Shown piece by piece: positions 53,132 to 64,000 of a stretch of 64,000 nucleotides of DNA. This stretch comes from Takashimella koratensis. Its lineage: Eukaryota; Basidiomycota; Tremellomycetes; Trichosporonales; Tetragoniomycetaceae. Position 1 is the first letter of the stretch, and each line of letters starts with the position of its first letter. The stretch lies in the NCBI GenBank assembly GCA_003116875.1, contig BCKT01000004.1:1670891-1734890 (forward strand), in the 5' to 3' direction. The notes below the pieces were generated by a model that worked only from the letters and a program-made list of their open reading frames with translations, made no database searches and was not told the origin of the DNA. The translations under genes and the position numbers were made by a program.

Positions 53132-54320
53132 GGGACAAGAAGTGAGGAAGGAAGATACAGAAACTAGCGATAGAATAGAAAAGGCAAACAGGGAGAGAAA
53201 GGTAGATGGAGTACGTTGGATGTGAGGGAATGCGAATACAGAATAGAGAGGGAGATGTGAAGCGGAGAGTGATAATAATCTGATGGGGATGGTGATGGAT
53301 GATGGCGTGGACGTGGGTGAGGACGAGAAAAGTACAGCGCGTCGCGACGCGGATCAAAGGAAGGACGGAGAATGGGAGAGTGATCAACCAGACAACCAAC
53401 GTGGCGGATACGAGNNGGGGGGGGGGGGGGGGGCAACGAGGCTAGGGCAGGGTTGAATTGATCATCACCCATCAGTCATCATTGGCTGCCTTGACTCGTC
53501 CACCTGTTCTGCCTCTGGTCCCCTCTGGTCCCCTGTGGTCCCCTCTGCTCTCCTACCTCTGTAGAATCATGATCCAACGTACCCCCCTTCCCCATCCTTG
53601 CTCGGCTGAAGTAACACCCCCGGTGCCCACCATCACTACCCATCATCCTCACTGTCTCAACCAACCAACAGTGTAGATTGGTTCAACAAACCAACCTGGT
53701 CGCACTTTGCTTCCACCCACCCTCTCCACCCTCCACGCTTCACGCTGCTATCCACGCTTTGTTTACCTGTTGCCTCGCTACCCCCTTCCCCTTTGCCCCT
53801 TCCCCTTCCCCCCTGCCCCTCCCCCTGTGCTAGTCCTCTCCTCGCTCCTCGTCTCCTCCTTTGCCCCCCTCATGATTCGAGTAAACAAACAAACAACTCA
53901 CCCCCTCACCCCCAACCCCCTTGACCGGTCCATGTTCCGCGACTGATCTCTTCCTCTCAACACCCATCCTCCTCTCTCTCTCTCTCTTTTCTTCATTCGT
54001 CTCACCTTGCACCAAACTACCCAGCACGTCTCTCTCATCTTCATCTCTCATCACCCAACTCATCTTCCATTTATCTCTCTCCTTTTCTCTCTCTATCATC
54101 CCACCTACAGTGCTCACCTGCTTGCCTGTTCCATGCGCACACCCTCCTCTTCCTGACGTTTCGCTCAAAGACCCGCACGACTGGTCACGACCACTACGAC
54201 AGCCACGACCAGCACGAGGAACACGACCAGCACGACCCACACGACATCTCACAATCGCGTCCCGCATTACATCTTGTAGCGCATCTTGAAGATCTGCCTC
54301 CCCTCTCCCATCAGCCCAAC
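53132..54320. other. Intergenic region and leader of the large kinase
   Basis: Contains two undetermined bases at 53415-53416 followed by a G17 run, a fourfold CTCTGGTCCC-like 10-base repeat at about 53513-53552, long pyrimidine tracts (53700-54100) and a CACGAC-rich segment at 54168-54245 just before the kinase start. No gene seen. Confidence 0.5.
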
Positions 54321-57300
54321 ATGACCATCTCCCCACTGCACCGACCGGCATCCAAGTCCCGACTCCGGGCGCTTGCTCTCGCTTCACCCGCTCCCATCTC
54401 CTCCAAGCCTCATTCTCCTTCTCCCTCCGTCTCCACCCGCTCCGCTCTCGACGCTTCACTCGCTCGCGATCCTGTTCCTGCTCCTTTCCACCCAGCCCAC
54501 ACTTCCCCTCTCGCCCTGTCCCCTCCCCCTCTCTCCCCCGCCGACGGCGCGTCACTCAACAACTCCACCTCTTCCCGAGCCGACACGCATACTGCCTTCA
54601 CCTTCGACTCGTGGTCCCCGGGTCACAGCGAAGGACACCTGAGGTCTCCGACCCACATGGAAGGACACAACTTTGAGATCGTGTCGTATACCGACTCCTC
54701 CCCCCGCTCAGAACGACTCGAAAGGGGATCAGGGATGGTTCCGGTGAGCTTGGCGGGGACACGACTCGTCCCGTATGACGAGTATCACGACTTTGACGAT
54801 GATGGGGAAAGCGGCTACGATGGACGTGATAATCAATATCGCCACGGCTACCCTACCCCATCCACATCCCCGTCTTTCGTCGCCGCCCTCTCGGGCGATC
54901 ACCAACATGGTGACCATCACGGCGGTCCCACCCTCGCCCCGCCTCAACACGACCTCTACACCGCCCAGTCTTACCCTCATATCGCCGCCGCCGCATCAAC
55001 CAGTAACGACATCTTCTCTCTCACCGATGCTCAGCTCGACAAGCGGTTCACATTCTTGGACGAAATCGGATTCGGTAACTGGGGTCGAGTCTTCCTCGCT
55101 CGTCCACGCACGCTCGACCCCATCCTCGCCCAGAAATGCCCGCAGATCTCAAAACTTGGCGTCAGCTCGGCAGCTAGTGGCGGTGCGAACGGGGGAGGGC
55201 TGGTCGCGATCAAGTTTGTCCATCGAGAGGCGACACCGGTGAGTCTCGGTTGTGTGGGGCAGTAGGAACGACCAGGTCGAGACCGCCAGTCACTGCATCG
55301 GCTGCGGTTGTGGCGAATTTGGACAAAGACGGAGACGGGTGCTGATTGCCACAGACTACGACGGCCCGGGTGCGAGCACTTTGGGGCGAGATGAAAGTTA
55401 TCAGGAGTCTCAAACACGAGCCTCACCCAAGTATCATCCAGTTCGAGGCATTTGTAATCACCCCTAGCTTTGCCCTGTGAGTAGCCAGGTCTTTTGCCTG
55501 CCCGCCTCAAGCTGACGTCTCTCAGCGTGATCATGCCGTTCTTTCCTGGCCGGATCGACGTGCCGCTCCCCCTCACTCAAGCCAAACCATACTTTCGTCA
55601 ACTCGCCAGCGCCGTAGGGTACCTACACGAACGCGGAGTCACCCATAACGATATCAAACCGGCCAACGTGCTCATCAGTTATAATGATATTCCCGTTCTG
55701 GTCGACTTTGGGTTCGCGAATCGGTGGGATATGTCAACGCCTCATTGTTTCTTAAGTAATCTGAGCTGGGGCACTCCAGAGGTGGGTCAGCGGAGTGTAT
55801 TACAGAGGGGATTGAGCTGACTTGGTACAGTACCTTGATCCACAACGCGCAATGGGTCTTCCGCATGACGAGCGTGCTTCGGATGTGTGGGCGTTGGGAG
55901 TGAGTTGTTCTTTTTGGTACCGTACCAGACTCAACTGATGCAAATCTCAGATCACCATGTACGAAATCCTCGTCGGCCGCACGCCGTTCGAAAAGAGCGA
56001 GGAAGAGGCGTTCGATACACCCGAGGAGATGCTCATGTACTACGAGCGTACTCGACGGGGCAAGTGGTACGGCGACTTCCCCATGCCAACTGGTGAGCTC
56101 AACCTTAAACAACGAGTTCGCTAGCAGCTGACACTGCCACAGAAATGAGGCACCTTCTCAAATCCATGATCTGCCCCGACCCGGCGTACCGCATCACCGC
56201 TACCCAAGTGTACCACCACCCTGCACTTGCCGCCGACGCGCCGAGCGTCATTATCACTCCCCACTTTGTTCGAGCTGCAGTGGGCGAGAGCGGCGAGGCA
56301 CTCCCCTCTGTTCCCGCCGACTACGCGACCATGCTACACGAAGCCAACGCCAACCCGGCCGTCCACTCGCCCAACCGCAAGCGACACACGCACAAGGAGA
56401 CGACCGTCAACGGGGAGAAGAAGAAGCGCAAGAAGCGTCGTTCCGGGGGACCTGCAACAGGTACCAACGGCAAACCTCTCTCCCGTGCGTCGGCACCGGC
56501 ACTAGCGCTCGGCGAGTCCATCAAGCAGCATACCGCCGTGGGACCGAGTGCCAAAAACAGAGTGAAGAGTGGAGTTGCAGGCGTGGCAGGCGTTGAGGAG
56601 GAGAATCCCGAGAGTCCCAATAGGGAGCGGTATGTGATCAAGAAGACAAGAGAGGAAGGGGTGGAGGACAGGAGGGCGGTGAAGGGGAAAGGAAAGGGGA
56701 AGGCAAAGGTCCCAGAGGACGACCCGACTCGTGAGTGCTGAGAATGGCTTTTTGAATGAACAGCACTGACTCACTGTTCACAGCGACGAAGGTTGTCAAG
56801 CCTGCCGAGCCGCTACTCACCAAGGACTCGCGAGTCAACGGTGAGTCGTCTAGCTCGACACCTTTCGTTGATTTGTGAATGCTGTTTCAAATTTTGCTGA
56901 CTATCTGGTCGCTCTTCCAGAACCCTTGCTCAGACCTGGCCAACCTCGGGTTTCGCAGTCCCACACCACGTCCATCTCTCGCCCTGCGTCCAACGCGTCC
57001 CTCGCCTCCAAAGGCGGTCGCAATACTTTGCTCTCAACAACTACCCGGAACTCTCAACGCTCTTCGTCAGCGACTCATCAGCCCACGGAGGTTCGAGACT
57101 CGGTCCTCTCCACTACCTCTATCGCATCGACAACTACTGCCGCGGCGCCAAAGTCCAAGGCTGAGGCAGTACTACGTACCATGCGGTCCCTTGAGGGCGG
57201 CAAGGGCCATGCCTCGGGACTCAAGCGCGACTTTGTGGCCCAGATCAAACGACCAGCCCCGCCTGCGCCCGGTAGTTCCACCAGTCGACCAAGTAGCGTC

Positions 57301-59491
57301 GACTCGGCGTTGGCTATGTGTGAAGGTGGGAAAGAGAAGGTGGTAGAGCACAGGAAGAGCGCAGTGTTTGAACGTGTATTGGATGATGTTAAAGAGGAAG
57401 ATAGGAGTCCTGTCAAGCGCTTTGAAGCTGATGAAGCTAAGGACAAGGGCAAAGAGAGGGAGGAAGAGGAAAAGAGTGAGGAAAGTGAGGATAGGACAAC
57501 AGGGACAGTGAAAGAGGAAGACAAAGTCAAAATTGTCGGCTCGAAACCACCTGTCGTGGATACTTTGATCGATATGACGGCGGCGTTCCCCAGGTCGGAG
57601 GAGGACAAGTCGTTCAGTGGTCTTAGGGACCGAATCCTCTCTGAAGATAGTGAGTACAGGTCTCTGTCTATTTTCGGATCTTGCGCTAGACAGGTGTTGA
57701 TGGTTGTTTGATACGAGTAGAGGAGAAGCTCGCGCGGTACCGTACAACGTCGGGAGACCTGGGACAGATTGGAGCTCAGCCGCCTTCTCCTGCTCGTCGA
57801 GGTGAGTTCCTATCTGCATACTCCTGAATGAAAGGGAGCTGACACATTACACTGTAGCGAAAGAGTCAACCGCGCCGGATGCTATTGGGAGACATGGACT
57901 CGGGGCGTTTGATACGGGCAGTCGGCTGGACCGGCTCGCAGAGTGGGTTAAGAACGTCGAGCGTGAGTCACCCTGTCAATATAACGAGAAAGTTAGAAAC
58001 TGATGAACCCAACAGGCATCGTCGAGGACGCCCGCCGTGCGCTGGCTGAAGGTCGAGACCCACCCCTTCCTGACCTCCCTCTCCCAAGCGATTTCCTCTC
58101 CCCCTCCGGGCCCAAGCCCGCACCCGACCAGGTGCCGCGAGACGAGACTATCCGCCGCTCTTTTGGTGTCTCCCCTGAGAAAGCCATCCCAGCACACCTA
58201 CGTACTGGATCAACCCAGGTGGAACCCTCGACGCCGCCAAAATGGCTTACCCTGGCCGACGCGGAGGAGAGGGTCAAAGCGGCCAACGATTGGGTTGGGG
58301 AAGGAGAGAAGCCGAGGATGGTCCCGATCAGAAAAGAGAGGCCGACAGGTGAGCTCATTGTTGCTGAAAGAGCATGGAGCTAGGTACTGATAGTGACAGT
58401 GGCACATGTTCTGAAACTTTTTGGTGCAGACAAGGACAAAACCAGCAGTCGCTCCAACACTCGTGAGTCAAGCAAGACTTTTGAAGGATCATGAATGAAG
58501 CACCCATGTGCAACTCAGCTAACACTCGAACAATCCTCCAGCCGAGCCCTCTCTCCAGAAACCACTCCGAGGCGTCCCTTCCACCCCTGCTCTTCGCTCA
58601 TTCGCAACCCATCGCGTCCCGGCACGCAAGTCGGAATCAAACCTGCGCAACTTTAACACCGTCCCTGTCTCTTCCGCTCGAGGTATACAAGTCGTCTCCC
58701 CTCCTCCAGCCGGTGCACACGACAGCGGCACCGATGGTGAAGATGACCACGCTCACGCACCCGCTGGACTTGTATCTCGTCGAAACCCACCAAGTGTCCA
58801 TCGACAGAAAGTTTACGAACAGCTACTCGATTCGACTCCTGGCGTCTCGAGACTTGGAGAAGGTTGGGGATCGACCGTTTTCCTCGCTCCACCACCGCCG
58901 ATCCCGGCTGCCTCGGGTGTGGGTATCGGTGGAGGGGGAAAGACAATGGCGAAACCTTCGTCGATTGCGAGTCTCCGAGAGAGGGCGAGAGCGGTCTTCG
59001 TTGGTTCTGGCGGAGAGAAGGAGAAGAAGGACTCTCGGCTCAAAGAGAGGGAGAGGAGGTTGACAAGCTCGACCATCATGACGACTGCCGCTCCTATCTC
59101 GAACGTACCGGGGACTTTAAGAGTAGAAGAACAAGATCCTGTTCGACCTGACCCATTCGCGGCGTATCCTGTTGGTCCGAGTAAAGAAAGACGAAATTCC
59201 CGCGCATCGACGATATTGATGAGTGTCGGTGTGGGTAGGGAAGAGACGGGTAGAGTGTCGAGGCCTGCCACGCCCAGTGCGGGAGGTGTACTTGGTGGGA
59301 TTGGAGGTGCTGCAGGTGGGGCGGGGAAGGAGCAGCCTCAGCAACCGCAGATTCAACAACAGCAGCAGGTCACAGAGGCTGGTGGTGCGGCCAGCTCAAA
59401 TTCAGCTGGGAAGGGAATCGGAGGTTTGTTTAGGCGGTTCGGAGGGAAGAAGGCGGCGAGGTTGGAGAAGCTGGAAGAGGTTAGTCCGTGA
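54321..59491 (+). CDS. Large Ser/Thr protein kinase with long disordered tail
   Basis: Thirteen exons: 54321-55238, 55355-55476, 55526-55781, 55831-55899, 55951-56092, 56143-56730, 56784-56840, 56921-57649, 57721-57801, 57858-57962, 58016-58348, 58430-58462, 58542-59491; 1460 residues. The kinase domain spans roughly residues 240-540: glycine loop EIGFGNWGRVF, lysine in VAIKFVHRE, catalytic loop VTHNDIKPANVLIS, metal motif VDFGFANRW, activation end SWGTPEYLDP, and SDVWALGITMYEILVGRTPF. The HRD arginine is replaced by Asn (HND), while the DIKxxN residues are kept, so it should be active. The ~920-residue C-terminal tail has a bipartite-like basic cluster (KKKRKKRRS), Ser/Pro segments, a Lys/Glu-rich helix and a C-terminal GIGGLFRRFGGKKAARLEK that could bind membrane or act in targeting. 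Subfamily not assigned. Confidence 0.88.
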
Positions 59492-60583
59492 TCGTGACGA
59501 CTGGCGACGACATTTATGATTCCGCACGATTGTCACGACCTCGCGAGATCATTATGACTACTTCCCATATTTCACCGACTGCCACGACTGCTGCGACTTA
59601 CAAAGACTAGCCAAGACTCTATTGCCACGACAAACAACACAACCGGACGGAACCCAGGAACGAACTCGGAGATGGAGACGAGACGACATGAAGCGGTCGA
59701 GCCCATTCAACTGGGGCACGGGTGGAGGTGTAGCTGGAAGTTTACATGGTTCTTTGCAGGTTCGGTATTGGATATCATATACCCCATTTTTTCTCTTCTT
59801 GCTCTCGATTCTGAATCGGATATTGATTGGTTTGATTCAGCTTCAGCTTCAGATAAAATTTTCTCGACTCTTGAATTATGATCCCCTTGACTCTCTCTAC
59901 TGGACATCTTGGTCCGCTTGACTCGATTTGATTTTGATAATCTTGATACGATCTTTTTGATATCCATTCAAGTATACCCATATTTCTCACTTTCGCTGTA
60001 CACGACTGTCAGTACCCTACCTGTGTATGTCATTTTGAGCTATGAAACGGCCTCCGAGATACGAAGAGACCATGTTGTATGGTATTGTAGACGGCGAAAC
60101 GAGTCTGAGGTCTGAGTCAGTATCGTCATTGACGCTCCACCTCACCTCACACCACAACAGTCCTTTCACCTCTTTTGTTCTACGTCACTTGGTTCAACCC
60201 ACACCATGCACCCACTTTGTCACTTGAAAAGACTAGAAGCGACGACGAAAGGCAAGTGTATCTCTCTCTGCTCTCTACTCTCCCCGTCTCTCCTTCTCTC
60301 TAGCTGTTTCTTAGACTTGCCTGCCTGAGCACATACGATCAGACTAACCGAGGTCCTTTGAGTATCCTTTGAGTGGATCTCACCCGGTTTTGTCCCATCT
60401 TTGACGTCATGACCCATCTTCATCCCCATCACAAGTGGCGACCTCCCCCCTGCCCCCTTCAGTCCAGATATATAAGCCGTATCCAGATCCCCTGTTTTCC
60501 CATCAGAGAGTCACTCTCCCATCTCCAAACTTCGACTCAACTACTGAACCCTCTCCCTACACATTCGACATTACACCAACACC
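59492..60583. other. Intergenic region and promoter of the small stress-type gene
   Basis: The first 150 bases are rich in CACGAC and GACT words like the region before the kinase. Next comes an A/T-rich part (59760-60000) that probably holds the kinase polyadenylation signals. A TATATAAG box at 60469-60476 precedes the next gene by about 110 bases. No gene seen. Confidence 0.5.
60469..60476 (+). promoter_or_regulatory. TATA box of the small stress-type gene
   Basis: TATATAAG 108 bases before the ATG, preceded by a C-run (CCCCCTTC). TATA-containing promoters in fungi are typical of inducible genes. Confidence 0.5.
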
Positions 60584-61344
60584 ATGTCTTTTCGTGAATC
60601 CGATACTGACAAGCGTGAGTTTTTCTTATCCGGGCTTTCCACCCCCCCCCCCCCTTTACACGCCTTTTTCCCGACCTACCTTGATTCTACCTACCCACCC
60701 AACTAACCGATGGAAGACGGTCGAGATTACTGAACTGATTAATTCGATGATATAGTCAAGCAGACGGTCGTTCCTGACGCGCTCAAGTCGGACCAAGCCA
60801 AGGCCGCTGACCAGACTGGGAACACTGTTGACCAGTAAGTCTGAACCCTACCTACCCTGCGACTCCATACCCTTGCTCCAACTCATGTCTCGTCAAATCA
60901 CTGTGATCGCACACCTAAAATATAGCTGACCATTTGAATAACTTGACCTCCAATCTCGACTCTTCCCCTTGCGCGGCTCATAAAACTGATACTCGCTTCT
61001 CCCACTGCTCATTCACCGCCCACCACCTACCTTTCACCGCTCACGACCCTCTACGCACCACCCACCATCCGACACCCGACGATCCGGCCGCCGTATTTTC
61101 TGCGCCCAGGCTGGCCTCTTACATCCCTGGCCAGTCCAAGCCCCGTGACGCACTGGACAACAACGCCCGTGACCCCTCGACTACTTACGATATCACCCAG
61201 GGCGGTAAATCGGGTGTTGCGGGTACTGGGCATACCGCCGATGGACACAAGAGCACTGGAGTAATGGAGGGAGTCAAGCATGTTGTTGAGAACGTGAAAG
61301 AGACGATCACGGGCGCGCTGGGCGGCCACAAGGACAAAGAGTGA
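60584..61344 (+). CDS. Small hydrophilic protein, Hsp12/LEA-like
   Basis: Three exons, 60584-60614, 60756-60834, 61110-61344; 114 residues. Rich in Asp, Lys, Gly, Thr and Gln, with no Cys or Trp. The N-terminus FRESDTDKLKQTVVPDALKS and the following AKAADQTGNTVDQ resemble the start of Hsp12-type proteins (SD..K..F....A.KPDSQKS). Toward the end there are GKSGVAGTGHTADGHKSTG and an amphipathic helix VKHVVENVKETITGALGG. Such proteins are usually unfolded in solution and protect membranes under stress. Family assignment is by character rather than by clear alignment. The second intron (275 bases) is the longest in the window and may hide an extra small exon. Confidence 0.65.
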
Positions 61345-61545
61345 GCGAACCACACGAGGGTTCAAGGCCCGAACCTCAGCCCAGGCTAGCTTGTACAGTC
61401 TATGAGAAACCGAAAGAGGAGAAATATGCGATGGGTGGAGGAATGCTATGAGGTCTTGTACATGCTACTATGCAGAAATCACGCTTACAGAGACACGCTG
61501 CTAATTGTGTATGCCTACTCCCTGGATATTCTCAAGCTCTAGCCC

Positions 61546-63393
61546 TCACTCTTCCCCTTCCTCGTCATCGTCCTCGTTCATACCAGCAGCCATCGCCTCT
61601 TCCCACGCTCTTCTAAACTCATCCATCGTCCTTCCCTCGCTCATCTCAATCATCTCAAGCGGGACCATGTTCTCCCCAAACGTTGGTGCGTTTCGTGTAG
61701 CTGCAGGGTGAGAAGGGCTGTCGATCGTCTTGAATACGGGGAGTCGGGAGAGTGTACCCGGAGCGTCGTGAGAGTTGGTCAGAGCCGTGGTTGAGGATGT
61801 AGGGGCGGAGGACGGGACGGAAGGAGAAGCGGGAGATGGAGAGGAAAGGCGAGAAGAGCTGGTGTTGGCGATAGACTGGAGTTCAGGGTAGGTGAATAGT
61901 AAAGAGTCGGTAGAAGGGCGGTATACCCCGAAATCGACAATGATCGCTGAAGTGAACGATTCGGTGAGGTAGACGTCGAACACGTCTGCAAGTGGGGAAG
62001 CACAGAATGTCAGCAAAACTTTCAAGTGGAGAAGAAGATCTCAAATAAAGGAGAAGGAAACGAAGCCAAAGTCAAGGTGAAAAGCCGCGGTAACTATCCA
62101 AGAAGAAACGCTTTTCCAAACCAGATCCAACCTCGAGATAAACTCACAATCATCACCACCTTCGTAGTTCTCCCTAATCTCATCCTCGAACAGCGCACGG
62201 ACGGTATCGCAGATCGTCCGCTGAGTTTCCGGCAACTGAAGGTGGTCGTAAAAGTTGATATCGCGTTGAGATATCCCTGACGTTCATACCACGATCAGCG
62301 ATACATCAGACGAAAGAGTAAAATAGAGCACCGTTGCGCATGACATACCGATCAAGACGCGGTTTCGAACGAAACATCGAAATTCGCGAGCAGGGTTCAT
62401 CTCGATAAACCGCTTCAACACGAGTTCAATCTTCATCTGACCAGATCCTTCAGCCTCTGAATCCCACGAGCCATCTTCGGCGACCACGCTGTACGCGCGA
62501 GAAGGGTCGGTGTCGTGTGATACAAAGTCGGACGATTTGAGGAGGAGGTAGATGTCTGCAGGAGAAGTGCTGTGTAATGGACCATGGGCAGTTTGAGGGA
62601 TGATGAATGCTGCGTCCTGAGATTGTGATTGGTGTTAGCTTAGGGCAGGACCAGGAGTGACGAAGAGAGAAAGGAAGAGGGGAGGGAAGAGGGGATGGGA
62701 AGAGGGAAGAGGGGATGGGAGGAGGGAGCAAAGAATGAGAACAAGGCATGATGGGAGAAAGACTCACCCTTGGACTTGTCCAGTTGAGTTTTGGGAAAAC
62801 TGCCCCTCCAAAAGTCTCCAAAGCTGACCGGATCGCCTCGTTCAATCGCGGAAGGCGGTACACTGGTGCCTCTGTATCTTGGTCGTTATTTTCTGCAGCG
62901 GGTACGGAAGGTATCCGGGACCTGTACGAGTCAGACAGTGCCCGCATGAGCTGAGTAGGTAGTGATGGGACTGGAGGAGGTTGGGAACCAAATCTAGGGT
63001 GCAAGAAAGAGCAAGAAGAAAACGAACCCCTCGCTATCCTGTGGGAGGAAAATCGAGTCGGCGTCTAACCACTACTACCGATCCATACGTCAGCTCGGGC
63101 GCTTCCAATCCCTTCCAAATTCTATCACCTCCCCTTCCCTTTCCTCGATCCAGAAATAGCTCAACCACTCCATAAACTCCCTCGCTTCTCTCCATCGTCG
63201 GTCGTCGCACCACCTCACTCACATCTTCAAACGCCTGCCTCTCCCCAATGGTTTCGAGATCAATAACCACCGCGGGGGTACTGAGGTCCTCGAATATCGG
63301 GAGCCACGAGGACGTGCGTGCCGCGTCGATCTGGGCGCGTGTTAGATGTGGGAAGAGCGGGGCGTGTGGGGTGGGCGGGATAGGGATGGGCAT
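61546..63393 (-). CDS. CDC123: Cdc123 (D123 family), eIF2 assembly chaperone
   Basis: Six exons read downward: 63393-63223, 63071-63028, 62993-62768, 62616-62349, 62276-62148, 61985-61546; 425 residues. Family landmarks in order: ARTSSWLPIFEDLSTPAVVI near the N-terminus, FEDWLDADSIFLPQ (made by splicing), FGGAVFPKLNWTSPRDAAFI, LLLKSSDFVSHDT, NPAREFRCFVRNRVLIGISQ, YVFDVYL and VDFGVYRPSTDSLLFTYPEL. Cdc123 is an ATP-grasp protein that binds eIF2 gamma and promotes assembly of the eIF2 complex needed for translation initiation. The usual DFNP motif reads DFGVY here, so the Asn that helps bind Mg-ATP in characterised homologues appears replaced. The C-terminus is extended by a Ser/Pro-rich and an acidic stretch (NEDDDEEGEE). 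The gene is divergent from ASA1 over 212 bases. Confidence 0.92.
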
Positions 63394-63605
63394 GGTGCAG
63401 GATGGGGAGGTGTGAAGTTGTGGAGGTTGTACAGACTAGACTTTTCATGCAGAAAGGGGGAGGGACTGATAATAGTTGTTGATTCTGAAACAGCACGTCG
63501 AATAGTAATTCCTGTTTCATCTCAAATCTCTTCCCTCCACTCTCCTCCATCTTTGCTTTTCCTTCCCACTTGTTGACCGACCCCCTTGCCCGTCCTGACC
63601 TCGCC

Positions 63606-64000
63606 ATGCCCCTCCCACCACCACCTCCCCCTCTCCACCTCCTTAGGACACACCAACACCCCATCTCGTCTCTCCACTTTAACACCGACAACACTCTCCT
63701 GTTCGCCGGCGACCAAGAAGGGTGGGTCTCCATCACTTCCTTGAAAGCGCGGAGGGTCGTGTGTTTCTGGAAAGCTCATGAGGCCGGGGTCTTGGGTCTG
63801 GAACAGTGGGAAGGGAGTTTGATCAGGTGAGTCTCGGGATCGCTTCAAACCCTGTACTGCTGTGATCTCAGAGAAGAGGCCGCGTTCCCCTCCAATAAAA
63901 GAAACAGTGTTCAGTGTTAACGACCACAGCCAAGGTCGTGATAACCGCATCCTCATACACGAACCTTTTACCCTCCCACCTGGCCCTACCCTCTCCGGCC
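63606..64000 (+). CDS. ASA1: ASTRA-associated protein 1 (Asa1), WD40, 5' part only
   Basis: Two exons visible, 63606-63826 and 63930 to beyond the window. The start gives a proline run followed by LLRTHQHPISSLHFNTDNTL, LFAGDQEGWVSITSLKARRV and CFWKAHEAGVLGLEQW, and the second exon reads SQGRDNRILIHEPFTLPPGP. This is the N-terminal blade pattern of the Asa1/GNB1L WD40 family, including the GRDN(K/R)I signature. Asa1 belongs to the ASTRA/TTT complex (with Tra1, Tti1/2, Rvb1/2) that matures PIKK-family proteins. An in-frame ATG at 63570 is possible. Truncated by the window edge. Confidence 0.82.

Overview
The window looks like one stretch of a basidiomycete yeast or mould chromosome, most probably a tremellomycete. 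Most genes are broken by many very short introns (34 to about 110 bases) with GT..AG ends and a CTGAC/CTAAC-type branch site a few bases before the acceptor. Coding sequence is GC-rich, intergenic strands are C/T-rich, and the best family matches (WDR48, ATG9, MDM10, kinesin, CDC123, ASA1) are eukaryotic and fungal in style. Gene models were built by hand from reading frames plus splice sites. Each complete multi-exon model adds up to a whole number of codons.

Layout. 161-4773 (+) WDR48/UAF1-like WD40 protein. 6379-18849 is a catabolic-looking block: FAD-dependent oxidoreductase (+), Zn2Cys6 transcription factor (-), 5-oxoprolinase/hydantoinase (+, divergent from the factor) and an MFS sugar-porter (+). 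A small single-pass membrane protein follows at 19278-19821 (+). 20385-26700 holds three minus-strand, intron-free paralogues of an unrecognised family (here A, B, C), each with a related upstream region. Then come ATG9 (26710-30876, -), divergent from an RFC3-type clamp-loader subunit (31275-33253, +), and a kinesin (33619-36961, -). A gene-poor 3.2 kb stretch leads to a small secreted expansin-like protein (40196-40903, +). After it: MDM10 (41986-43771, +), an unrecognised 182-residue protein (44275-44823, +), a DsbA-like thioredoxin-fold protein (45668-46625, +), an unrecognised Ser/Pro-rich protein (47158-47976, -), a CHCHD5/Mix14-type quadruple CX9C protein (49312-49867, -) divergent from a CDF metal transporter (50150-53131, +), a very large Ser/Thr kinase (54321-59491, +), a small hydrophilic stress-type protein (60584-61344, +), CDC123 (61546-63393, -) and the start of ASA1 (63606 to the window end, +).

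How they fit together. Most genes are housekeeping: autophagy, DNA replication, mitochondrial biogenesis, translation initiation, deubiquitination, microtubule motor, metal transport. The two accessory regions are the four-gene block at 6-19 kb, where an oxidase, a ring-opening ATP-dependent amidase, a permease and a regulator suggest uptake and breakdown of a nitrogen-containing compound (inference), and the A/B/C family at 20-27 kb, which carries an apparently undescribed repeated motif and whose promoters were duplicated with the genes.

Assembly limits: a 100-N gap at 51237-51336 inside a purine repeat, and isolated Ns in G-runs at 19892, 19898 and 53415-53416.
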